A stretch of 7,701 bases of DNA from Anaerolineaceae bacterium (lineage in GTDB: Bacteria > Chloroflexota > Anaerolineae > Anaerolineales > Anaerolineaceae): positions 1 to 7,701 of the forward strand of contig JACZIY010000606.1 of NCBI GenBank assembly GCA_014860845.1, written 5' to 3'. Below the pieces are notes generated by a model. The model ran no database searches. It saw only the letters and a program-made list of their open reading frames with translations, and had not been told where the DNA came from. Shown here piece after piece: positions 1 through 6,164 of the stretch (position 1 is the stretch's first letter; each line of letters opens with the position of its first letter). A program made the position numbers and the translations under genes.

Positions 1-7
1 GGTAAAA

Positions 8-613
8 ATGAACGACTTGCACAAGATGAAATGGATAACTAAAAATTTTGAAAATCTAAAAGGTTTGCTGTTATTACCTTTTGGTATTTATTTTTTGATT
101 TTAGCCACATGGAACTTTTTAAAATTAGGAATCACTGCAACAGGCAAGGATATCGGCTTCCTCTCCCTGATGATTATTTTAACCATTCTGGCAACCATTT
201 TGATTGATCGTCATTACTCACAGGAAATAGGGCGTGTTAAAACAACCAGCAATTTCATGATTATTGTGATGATCATTTTCATATTATTTGTGTTTTTTAT
301 GGTGGATTATTTAGATATTTGGATTAATTCCCAGCTCAACCGACCTGTGAGCTTTACCAGTATTGCCTGGGGATTTTTATTCGCATATCCTTTCTTCTCC
401 CGAAAGCAAACTACGTACATTATTTTTTCGCTGACATTAATTCTGCTAGCTTTTCTTCCTACCATTGGTTTGATCCCATTTAAAATGGTTTTTAATGATA
501 ATTATGGGGTTTGGGGGTACTTGCTGATTGGTCTTGGGATGATCATCGGTGGTCTGCTGGATCATTACACTTTACAAAAAATGTTACCTCCTCAACCCGG
601 AAGTGAAGAATGA
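8..613 (+). CDS. Six-helix integral membrane protein, function unknown
   Basis: I do not recognise this 201-residue protein. It is strongly hydrophobic, with six probable membrane helices at about residues 18-38, 50-66, 82-102, 115-130, 135-157 and 168-186, short polar loops between them and a short hydrophilic tail. There is no signal peptide, no enzyme motif and no obvious transporter signature. The ATG lies only 7 bases into the window, so the promoter and most of the leader are outside it, and a longer upstream start cannot be excluded. The stop overlaps the start of the next gene (ATGA), so the two are almost certainly co-translated. Pairing of a small multi-helix membrane protein with a small winged-helix regulator suggests a self-regulated membrane cassette, for example for stress or export, but that is inference. 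The gene is more AT-rich than the genes downstream of position 1000. Confidence 0.85.
   Translation: MNDLHKMKWITKNFENLKGLLLLPFGIYFLILATWNFLKLGITATGKDIGFLSLMIILTILATILIDRHYSQEIGRVKTTSNFMIIVMIIFILFVFFMVDYLDIWINSQLNRPVSFTSIAWGFLFAYPFFSRKQTTYIIFSLTLILLAFLPTIGLIPFKMVFNDNYGVWGYLLIGLGMIIGGLLDHYTLQKMLPPQPGSEE
599..603 (+). promoter_or_regulatory. Ribosome binding site for the winged-helix regulator
   Basis: GGAAG lies six bases before the ATG at 610, inside the last codons of the membrane-protein gene. With the four-base ATGA overlap it supports this start and coupled translation of the pair. Confidence 0.5.
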
Positions 614-939
614 GTGAAATTTTTGAAGAAATCGTTGGATTGGATAAAATAATCCATGAACCAGCCAGATTGGCAATATTGACCGCGTTATCATCCTGTA
701 TTTCTGCTGATTTCACATTTTTGCAACGCCTGACAGGTTTAACGCAAGGTAATCTTTCGGGTCATTTATTAAAACTGGAAGAAGCTAAATTAATTGAGAT
801 TAATAAAAAAATTGTTAAAAAACGTCCCAACACAACCATAAAATTAACATCTTTGGGGAAAAAGTCGATTGAAAATCATTGGAAACAGCTTGAAGAACTT
901 CGTGAAAAGTCCAGGTCATGGAAAAATGAAAACCAATAA
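610..939 (+). CDS. Small winged-helix transcriptional regulator
   Basis: This 109-residue protein is a single winged helix-turn-helix domain, resembling the HTH_34/MarR-like families of small regulators. Residues 12-30 (DKIIHEPARLAILTAL region) form the first helix, with the typical 'HEPARLAIL' opening. Residues 33-62 hold the helix-turn-helix, with the recognition helix around TQGNLSGHLLKLEEAKLI (45-62), followed by a basic beta wing at about 63-80 (KKIVKKRPNTTIKLT) and a charged C-terminal helix likely used for dimerisation. No ligand-binding domain or metal-binding cysteine cluster is visible. It overlaps the membrane-protein gene by four bases and probably controls it and itself. The downstream Tgt gene begins 67 bp later and seems to have its own promoter, so this regulator need not control it. 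Confidence 0.85.
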   Translation: MSEIFEEIVGLDKIIHEPARLAILTALSSCISADFTFLQRLTGLTQGNLSGHLLKLEEAKLIEINKKIVKKRPNTTIKLTSLGKKSIENHWKQLEELREKSRSWKNENQ

Positions 940-945
940 TTACCA

Positions 946-970
946 GGATTCGAGAAAAAATTATGAATCC
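946..970. repeat. Inverted repeat upstream of the tgt promoter
   Basis: GGATTC (946-951) and GAATCC (965-970) are perfect complements separated by 13 mostly A/T bases. The right arm ends one base before the putative -35 hexamer of tgt. No T-run follows it on the + strand, so a terminator is unlikely. It could be an operator or chance. Confidence 0.3.
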
Positions 971-971
971 C

Positions 972-1000
972 TTGCCGCTTGATCTCTCTTCAGGCATAAT
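972..1000 (+). promoter_or_regulatory. Sigma-70-type promoter for the tgt operon, probably giving a leaderless mRNA
   Basis: TTGCCG (972-977) and CATAAT (995-1000) are separated by exactly 17 bases, a good match to the -35/-10 consensus. The transcription start would fall about seven bases after the -10 element, at or next to the ATG at 1007. No Shine-Dalgarno sequence precedes that ATG at a suitable distance, which fits a leaderless transcript. The start site itself is inferred. Confidence 0.55.
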
Positions 1001-1006
1001 CTAATT

Positions 1007-2119
1007 ATGTTCTATCCTTTTGTTCGTTCGCTTTCCTTATCCAATGGAGATCTTGAATTTCCTGTATTTATGCCGGATGCCACCTTTGGTATGGTCAGAT
1101 CTGTGGATAGTGTCGATCTGGAACAGGTAAAAATCCAGGCAGTCGTAATGAACGCCTTCCACCTGATGCAAAAACCTGGCACCAGCACCATTCAATCGCT
1201 GGGTGGATTGCACGCCATGAGTGGCTGGCGACGACCTATCATCACCGATTCTGGTGGATTCCAGGCATATTCCCTGATCCGGCAAAACCCAAAATTTGGC
1301 AATATGACACCCAAAGGAATCAATTTTCAGCCTGAAGGTTCTGCCCGTAAATTTCAACTGACACCAGAAAAGAGCATTCAATTGCAGCTGGCCTACGGCG
1401 CTGATGTGGTCATCTGTCTGGATGACTGTACCCATGTGGATGCGTCGGATGCGGAACAGGAACTCAGTGTTAATCGAACCATTTCCTGGGCAATACGCTG
1501 CCGGGAAACTTTTGATAAACTCGTTTCTCAAAAGAAGCTGAACGACAAAGACCGCCCTCTCTTATTTGGTGTCATCCAGGGTGGAGGTATCAAAGATTTG
1601 CGTAAACATTGTGCGGATGAATTATTAAAGATTGGTTTTGATGGCTTTGGGTACGGTGGCTGGCCACTGGATGGAGAAGGCAACCTACTCACTGATATTT
1701 TAACCCACACCCGCAATCTGGTTCCGGAGCAATATCCCATGCATGCACTGGGTATTGGCCACCCGTATAATGTCCTGGCTTGTTATCAATTGGGTTATGG
1801 TATATTCGATTGCGCCATGCCTACCCGGGATGCACGTCACGGACGCCTGTACCAATTCGCCAATAATCAGGATACTCCTCAGACAGGATTATCGGACAAT
1901 TGGCTGAAATATCTTTACATCAACGACCAGGAGCATATCAAACATCCTGGTCCTCTTACGGAAGGATGCGATTGTCTGACCTGCAGCCGTTACTCACGAG
2001 GATATCTGCATCACTTATTTAAGATGAATGATAGCCTGTTCTTGCGTCTGGCTACGATTCATAATCTGCGTTTTATGACTCAATTAACCGAACGGATTCA
2101 AAAAATAACCCATGGATGA
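1007..2119 (+). CDS. tgt: Divergent tRNA-guanine transglycosylase family protein
   Basis: Tgt enzymes exchange a guanine in RNA for a 7-deazaguanine base, classically preQ1 at position 34 of GUN-anticodon tRNAs, on the queuosine pathway. At 370 residues it is full length. Visible landmarks are TDSGGFQ (80-86) with catalytic Asp81, base-binding Asp139 in LDDCT, FGVIQGG (187-193), the nucleophile Asp268 in FDCAMPTRDARHG, and the zinc site Cys321, Cys323, Cys326 and His352 (CDCLTC plus IHNLRF). All catalytic and zinc residues are present, so it should be active. The base-recognition loop, usually GGLAVGE, reads GGWPLDGEG (217-225), and the N-terminal GRARRG-type motif is absent, so base or RNA specificity may differ. 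The start is the only in-frame ATG after a stop at 980-982. The gene overlaps the next one by 8 bp. A DNA-modifying DpdA role is less likely given the complete Tgt architecture. Confidence 0.9.
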   Translation: MFYPFVRSLSLSNGDLEFPVFMPDATFGMVRSVDSVDLEQVKIQAVVMNAFHLMQKPGTSTIQSLGGLHAMSGWRRPIITDSGGFQAYSLIRQNPKFGNMTPKGINFQPEGSARKFQLTPEKSIQLQLAYGADVVICLDDCTHVDASDAEQELSVNRTISWAIRCRETFDKLVSQKKLNDKDRPLLFGVIQGGGIKDLRKHCADELLKIGFDGFGYGGWPLDGEGNLLTDILTHTRNLVPEQYPMHALGIGHPYNVLACYQLGYGIFDCAMPTRDARHGRLYQFANNQDTPQTGLSDNWLKYLYINDQEHIKHPGPLTEGCDCLTCSRYSRGYLHHLFKMNDSLFLRLATIHNLRFMTQLTERIQKITHG

Positions 2120-2915
2120 ACAACTTGAAAAAATGGTCAAACAGGTCCAGGATGGCGCGAAATATCGCCTCATTCACCCGGATTTGATTGAAAATATTGC
2201 CAGAAATGAACTGAAAAAAGGCCGATCCTGGAAAGATACTGTAAAAGCTATACGCAACAAACTCCATCAGGTCGGATCAGCGTACCAACCGCAGGGTATC
2301 GACTATGAGCGTTTACATTCAGAAATGAAAAGTCTTCCACAGGATATTCATAACCCGGAAGTAAGAAGATATTTGATCCAGACCTTGGGAAATCATGCCT
2401 CCACCCGTGAACGATTACAGATTCTTGACCAATTTTATCTGGAGACACTTTCTTTTCTATCCCCGATAGAATCCATTCTGGATGTTGCCTGTGGGCTCAA
2501 TCCTTTAGCGTTAGCCTGGATGCCAGTTTCCGCCTCAGTTCAATTAACAGTTTGTGATATTTACGTGGATCAAATTGAATATTTAAATGCTTATTTTGAA
2601 CATTTTAACATCAATGGAAAAGCTTTTTGTTGCGATCTCACACAGCAAATTCCTCGGGAAAAAGCTCAAATCGGATTGGTGTTAAAAACAATACCCTGCC
2701 TGGAACAAATTGATAAAAACATTGGTGCAAAGATCCTTCAAGATATGCCATGCCAAAATTTATTGGTAAGCTTTCCTGCAGTCTCATTGTCTGGGAAAAA
2801 GAAAGGCATGCGCCAGTTTTACAGCGAGCATTTCCAGACTTTATTAGACAACACCAACTGGGATGTATCGACATTTTCTTTTCCGAATGAACAGGCATTT
2901 TTAATTAAAAAATGA
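2112..2915 (+). CDS. 16S rRNA m7G1405 methyltransferase family protein (ArmA/RmtB/FmrO-like), motif-complete paralog
   Basis: The family transfers a methyl group from S-adenosylmethionine to N7 of G1405 in helix 44 of the assembled 30S subunit, which blocks 4,6-disubstituted deoxystreptamine aminoglycosides. The 267-residue protein matches RmtB-type enzymes along its length: KYRLIHPDLI (18-27), NHASTRERL (94-102), SAM motif I ILDVACGLNPLAL (122-134), CDI (148-150), LVLKTIPCLE (189-198), the diagnostic VSFPAVSLSGKKKGM (219-233), and a C terminus ending in FLIKK. The N-terminal helical domain (about 1-115) corresponds to the 30S-docking extension. The start places KYR at residue 17-20, as in RmtB. 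The gene begins inside the end of tgt without a clear ribosome binding site, implying coupled translation, and overlaps the second paralog by four bases. Family membership is firm. Activity on G1405, and resistance, are inferred. Confidence 0.9.
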   Translation: MDEQLEKMVKQVQDGAKYRLIHPDLIENIARNELKKGRSWKDTVKAIRNKLHQVGSAYQPQGIDYERLHSEMKSLPQDIHNPEVRRYLIQTLGNHASTRERLQILDQFYLETLSFLSPIESILDVACGLNPLALAWMPVSASVQLTVCDIYVDQIEYLNAYFEHFNINGKAFCCDLTQQIPREKAQIGLVLKTIPCLEQIDKNIGAKILQDMPCQNLLVSFPAVSLSGKKKGMRQFYSEHFQTLLDNTNWDVSTFSFPNEQAFLIKK

Positions 2916-3730
2916 ACCGTTTATCGCTTTCCGAAGACGAAATCAGCCAATATGCTCAGGAAGTCCTGCAATCCCCGAAATATCGAACAATCGATATTCC
3001 TCAGGATTTGATCGAGTCACTCTATATCCAGGAATCTCCTCATCATAAACGGCTTCAGGAATTACAAAAAGCTGTGCGAAAGAAACTCCACAACATCGTT
3101 GCAACTTATCTGGGTGACAGCGACTATGATCAGGCAACACAGGATCTGAAAGAAGCCTTCGAGCAGGATGACCAGGCAATAAAAAACGTATGTACACAAG
3201 TCCTTGAAAGCCATATTTCCACACAGGAACGCATCCACTTTCTGGATATTTTTTATCAGGAAATTTTTAACAGGGTTGGAAGACCACAATCCATCCTTGA
3301 TCTTGCCTGTGGATACCATCCCTTCGGTTTACCCTGGATGAATCTTGATCAAAACTGCCAGTATTATGCGTTTGATATTATCAAAGCCAGAGTGGATTTT
3401 ATTAACACTTTTTTTGGTCTATTAAATAGGTCATATTTGGCTTTTCAACAGGATATTCTGATTCATCCACCCCAAATCGAAGCAGATATTGCTTTCTTTT
3501 TCAAGGAAGCGCATCGTTTTGATCAACGCCAACGCGGTTGTAATCGGAATTTCTGGCAGGCGTTAAAGGTCAAACACCTGTTAGTTTCGCTACCGGCATC
3601 CAGCATGACCATGCGACACGACAAGTCTGATCAACATCGCAGACTGGTCTATAACACCTTGAAAGACTTGAGTTGGTCAGTTGAGGAGTTCCAGGTCGAA
3701 AATGAATTATTTTTCTGGATCAGAAAATAG
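2912..3730 (+). CDS. Second Rmt-family methyltransferase paralog with degenerate motifs
   Basis: This 272-residue protein is a tandem paralog of the preceding gene, with the same architecture: SPKYR (21-25), HISTQERI (101-108), SAM motif I ILDLACGYHPFGL (128-140), a motif-II-like FDI (154-156), DIL (181-183) and LVSLPASS (224-231). It departs from the family at key places. CGLNPLAL becomes CGYHPFGL; the lysine-containing LxFKxxPxLE stretch becomes FFFKEAHRFDQ (195-205), which keeps the lysine; and the glycine/lysine-rich GxxKGM element after the VSFP strand becomes TMRHDKSDQHRRL (233-245). The SAM pocket looks largely intact, while the part expected to face the target nucleotide has changed. 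Likely readings are a methyltransferase with a shifted target, or a non-catalytic partner of the first paralog. The ATGA overlap implies coordinated, perhaps stoichiometric, synthesis. The reading frame is intact, so it is not a pseudogene. Confidence 0.82.
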   Translation: MNRLSLSEDEISQYAQEVLQSPKYRTIDIPQDLIESLYIQESPHHKRLQELQKAVRKKLHNIVATYLGDSDYDQATQDLKEAFEQDDQAIKNVCTQVLESHISTQERIHFLDIFYQEIFNRVGRPQSILDLACGYHPFGLPWMNLDQNCQYYAFDIIKARVDFINTFFGLLNRSYLAFQQDILIHPPQIEADIAFFFKEAHRFDQRQRGCNRNFWQALKVKHLLVSLPASSMTMRHDKSDQHRRLVYNTLKDLSWSVEEFQVENELFFWIRK

Positions 3731-3749
3731 CAGTCATGATTAAAACGGT

Positions 3750-3755
3750 TACAAT
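3750..3755 (+). promoter_or_regulatory. Possible -10 element before the rsmF-like gene
   Basis: TACAAT ends nine bases before the ATG at 3765. No credible -35 hexamer lies 16-18 bases upstream and no Shine-Dalgarno site precedes the ATG. If used, it would give an almost leaderless transcript, as proposed for tgt. Read-through from the upstream trio is the alternative. Confidence 0.25.
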
Positions 3756-3764
3756 CATTTCATA

Positions 3765-5261
3765 ATGGCAAAAAGGAAACAAAAACAGCAGGAGAACACC
3801 CAGAAACCTCAGGCAGCCATGCTTGAACGTTTCCTCCCATTGCTACATTCAGAGGAAATTCAGGCATTGATGATTGAGCTGGAGCAACCTTTATACCCAT
3901 CATTTCGGATGAATCCCCTAAAAGTTGGTCAGACTGATGAGGTTAACCAGTGGGCACAACACTACCAATGGCAGCTAAAACCTGTGCCTTTTTGTGAAAC
4001 AGGATTCTGGGTGACCGATTCCCCATCGTCCATCAGTAAGACAATCGAACACAGTTTGGGTCATTATTATATTCAGGATGCTGCCTCCATGTTACCCGTA
4101 GAATTGTTTGACTTCAACAAACTTGAAGAACACCCCCTCATCCTGGATATGGCTGCTTCACCGGGCGGTAAAACCACCCATCTGGTTAGCCGTACCCAGG
4201 ATCAGGCTTTGATTATCGCCAATGATTCCAGTCGTGAACGCCTGACCGCCTTACGCATCGTCCTCCAGAATTGGGGTAGCAGTCATGTGGGTGTTACCAA
4301 TTACCCCGGTGAATATTTTGGATACTGGTTTCCCGAAACTTTCGATGCCATCTTATTGGACGCTCCCTGTTCCATGCAAGGGCTACGCGAGAGCGATTCG
4401 CATGCCATCAAATCCATCACTCAAAAAGAAATCAATAACCTTGCCACGCGCCAGAGCAAGTTGCTGGAAAGCGCTTTGCGCGCATTAAAAATGGGAGGGC
4501 AGGTCGTTTATTCCACCTGCACACTGACGGTGGAAGAAAACGAAATGGTGCTGGATGAATTACTCAATCAATTTCACCAACAAATTCAGATTGACCCGAT
4601 TGAGAATGTTCTCAAGAAACCTTCCCCAGCTCTAGATAAATTCGAACAATTTGCATTCAATCCCCAGGTCGCAAACGCAGCCCGTATCTGGCCATTCAGG
4701 TTTGGAACAGCAGGATTTTTTGCAGCCCGATTGACAAAATTAAATGAGATCGAAAGCAAGGTCAAATATCCACCCTCAAGACCTTTATCAGCTGCTAACT
4801 GGTTTATTTATCCTGAAAAACAACAGTCAGATTTAATCCAACAAATAAACAATTTATACGGCATCCATTTGGAAAATCTGATAGAGAAATATGATTGGCA
4901 AATCTGGCAATACAAAAACTATCTGCATTGTTTTCCAGGCAAGTTTATGGAAAATTTTCCAGATTTACCGGTTCAATCACTGGGTTTACCACTGGCAGAA
5001 ATATCAGACAATGAATATCTGCTCTCGCATGAATTTGTTACCCGCTTTGGTGGATTGGCAAGCGCTCATGTTTACTCAGTGGAGGATGATCTACTATTTA
5101 ACTGGATGCGCGGGGAGGACCTGGTGAATTCAGCCAGACAAAGTGCTACCCTGTTGATCATGCGCGATCATGCGGGCAGGATTCTGGGACGAGGGAAACC
5201 TGTCGGTGAAAGAATTAGAAACTTAATGCCCAAACGAGCATTGATCCACGATCTTAATTAA
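3765..5261 (+). CDS. rsmF: RsmF-like 16S rRNA m5C methyltransferase (NOL1/NOP2/Sun family)
   Basis: RsmF methylates C5 of a cytosine in helix 44 of 16S rRNA (C1407 in E. coli) using SAM. The 498-residue protein has a basic start, the RNA-binding N-terminal part (about 20-120, with YPSFRMNPLK), the SAM site LDMAASPGGKTTHL (127-140), a DAPCS motif with Cys202, and YSTCTLTVEENE with Cys252. Those two cysteines are the release base and nucleophile of the family. After the catalytic core (about 1-325) comes a C-terminal extension, about 340-498, ending in GRILGRGKPVGERIRNLMPK, like the C-terminal PUA-like region of RsmF. There is no NusB domain, which argues against RsmB. It lies 34 bp after the second Rmt paralog on the same strand and ends 12 bp from convergent rsmE. 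The exact target cytosine cannot be read from sequence; a tRNA or other rRNA site remains possible. Confidence 0.82.
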   Translation: MAKRKQKQQENTQKPQAAMLERFLPLLHSEEIQALMIELEQPLYPSFRMNPLKVGQTDEVNQWAQHYQWQLKPVPFCETGFWVTDSPSSISKTIEHSLGHYYIQDAASMLPVELFDFNKLEEHPLILDMAASPGGKTTHLVSRTQDQALIIANDSSRERLTALRIVLQNWGSSHVGVTNYPGEYFGYWFPETFDAILLDAPCSMQGLRESDSHAIKSITQKEINNLATRQSKLLESALRALKMGGQVVYSTCTLTVEENEMVLDELLNQFHQQIQIDPIENVLKKPSPALDKFEQFAFNPQVANAARIWPFRFGTAGFFAARLTKLNEIESKVKYPPSRPLSAANWFIYPEKQQSDLIQQINNLYGIHLENLIEKYDWQIWQYKNYLHCFPGKFMENFPDLPVQSLGLPLAEISDNEYLLSHEFVTRFGGLASAHVYSVEDDLLFNWMRGEDLVNSARQSATLLIMRDHAGRILGRGKPVGERIRNLMPKRALIHDLN

Positions 5262-5273
5262 CAATTCATTCAG

Positions 5274-5999
5274 CTAAATATCACCACTTTGATGCATTAT
5301 TAACGCACATGCTACCATGGCAGCAGTCTCCATCCGTAGAATTCGCTTCCCCAGACTGAATGGTATCCAACCCAAAGATTGGGCAGACTGAATTTCTTGC
5401 TCACTATATCCCCCTTCTGGTCCTATTAAAAGAGTGACATCAGCAGAATTCTGATTTGTAAAAATGTCTTTTAATCGTCTGTTTTGTTCATTTTCCCAGG
5501 CAATTAATCGGAAAGGAGCAGGGTCATGAAATGCTGACTGAATTGGCACTGGAACATTTAACATAGGTATCATACCCCTACGGCTCTGTTCAGCGGCTTC
5601 CTTCAAGATGCGTTCCCAACGTTCCTTTTTCTTTTGAAAATCCGCTGCTGAAATCTGAAACGATCGCTCACTCAGGATGGGTGTGATTTTTTTGACCCCA
5701 ATTTCACAGCACTTCTGAAGAATCCACTCAAATTTCTCGCGTTGGGTTATGGCTACCATCAAATGGATTCTGGTGCTTGGCTCGGTCTCAATTTTCCGGG
5801 CATGCACAATATCCCCAATGCATTGATGAGCATCCAATTCTCTCAATCTGACTTCATATTGGTGCCCATGATTATCCAAAACCATGACTGTGGAATCTAT
5901 TTTCAATCGCAAAACCCTGACAATCTGGTGTGAAACATCAGATGGAAATAGAATTCGCGGTTCCTGAATGTATTGCGGGTCAATAAAAAAGTAATTCAT
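5274..5999 (-). CDS. rsmE: 16S rRNA m3U1498 methyltransferase RsmE
   Basis: RsmE is a SPOUT-class (knotted) SAM enzyme that methylates N3 of U1498, near the decoding centre, on assembled 30S subunits. The 241-residue length is normal. The N-terminal PUA-like domain (about 1-70) contains HQIVRVLRLKIDS. The central KFEWILQKCCEIGVKKI (89-105) corresponds to the family's K-x-E-x-GV helix. EAAEQSRR (135-142) is the conserved EAxEQ(S/C)xR motif. The knot carries LIGPEGGYSEQEI (191-203) and LGKRILRMETAAMVA (216-230), which bind SAM. The ATG at 5999 is preceded by a good ribosome binding site. It is transcribed divergently from yhhQ and converges on rsmF with only 12 bp between stops, so no separate intrinsic terminator fits between them. 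Identification is confident. Confidence 0.95.
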   Translation of the reverse strand: MNYFFIDPQYIQEPRILFPSDVSHQIVRVLRLKIDSTVMVLDNHGHQYEVRLRELDAHQCIGDIVHARKIETEPSTRIHLMVAITQREKFEWILQKCCEIGVKKITPILSERSFQISAADFQKKKERWERILKEAAEQSRRGMIPMLNVPVPIQSAFHDPAPFRLIAWENEQNRRLKDIFTNQNSADVTLLIGPEGGYSEQEIQSAQSLGWIPFSLGKRILRMETAAMVACALIMHQSGDI

Positions 6000-6003
6000 A
6001 TAG

Positions 6004-6008
6004 CCTTT
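6004..6008 (-). promoter_or_regulatory. Ribosome binding site for rsmE
   Basis: On the minus strand AAAGG lies four bases before the ATG at 5999-5997, within a purine-rich stretch. This supports the chosen start. Confidence 0.5.
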
Positions 6009-6032
6009 AGTTTCAATAATCTCATCCTTGTT

Positions 6033-6038
6033 ATTATA
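6033..6038 (-). promoter_or_regulatory. Probable -10 element for rsmE
   Basis: On the minus strand this reads TATAAT, a perfect -10 consensus, and would give a leader of about 25-30 bases. The hexamer 16 bases further upstream (GTTCAG on the minus strand) is only a weak -35 match. Confidence 0.4.
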
Positions 6039-6081
6039 TAACCAAAGGGATCAACTGAACTTTTTCATTTCATTGCCTGTT

Positions 6082-6108
6082 CAATTCCTTCAAAGGAAAG
6101 TAGAATTG
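6082..6108. repeat. Nested inverted repeat in the rsmE-yhhQ divergent region
   Basis: TTCCTT (6085-6090) and AAGGAA (6093-6098) are perfect complements two bases apart. CAATTC (6082-6087) also pairs with GAATTG (6103-6108). The centre has too short a loop for a stable RNA hairpin, so a protein-binding operator is the better reading. It sits about 15 bases upstream of the yhhQ -10 element, where a repressor or activator could act. Confidence 0.35.
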
Positions 6109-6123
6109 GCGACTATTTGCGTT

Positions 6124-6129
6124 TATAAT
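6124..6129 (+). promoter_or_regulatory. Probable -10 element for yhhQ
   Basis: TATAAT is a perfect -10 hexamer, giving a leader of roughly 28 bases. No good -35 lies at 16-18 bases; TTGGCG at 6106-6111 is only 12 bases away. The weak -35 suggests either low or activator-dependent expression. Confidence 0.4.
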
Positions 6130-6152
6130 GCAATACAAGAAAAAGAATTTTT

Positions 6153-6158
6153 AAAGGA
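6153..6158 (+). promoter_or_regulatory. Ribosome binding site deciding the TTG start of yhhQ
   Basis: AAAGGA lies six bases before a TTG at 6165. The next in-frame ATG is at 6192 (residue 10) and has no comparable site, so the TTG start is preferred. Confidence 0.55.
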
Positions 6159-6164
6159 ATTATC

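Noticed and set aside
946..970. Terminator after the winged-helix gene
   Set aside because: The six-base stem has a 13-base loop and no T-run follows it.
1037..1531. Long minus-strand open frame inside tgt
   Set aside because: It is antisense to a conserved, motif-rich gene and its translation has no recognisable domain.
1007..2119. DpdA-type DNA-modifying transglycosylase
   Set aside because: The complete bacterial Tgt core and zinc site are present and no dpd partner genes (DpdB, DpdC, restriction genes) are in the window.
2112..2915. NpmA/KamB-type m1A1408 methyltransferase
   Set aside because: The HASTRERL, CGLNPLAL and VSFPxxSLxGxxKGM motifs and the N-terminal extension are those of the m7G1405 group.
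3765..5261. RsmB (m5C967 methyltransferase)
   Set aside because: There is no N-terminal NusB-like domain, and the C-terminal extension resembles RsmF.
6131..6164. preQ1 riboswitch in the yhhQ leader
   Set aside because: The leader is short and A-rich with only a weak A/U stem. The conserved preQ1-I stem plus CUAAA-type tail is absent and there is no room for preQ1-II.
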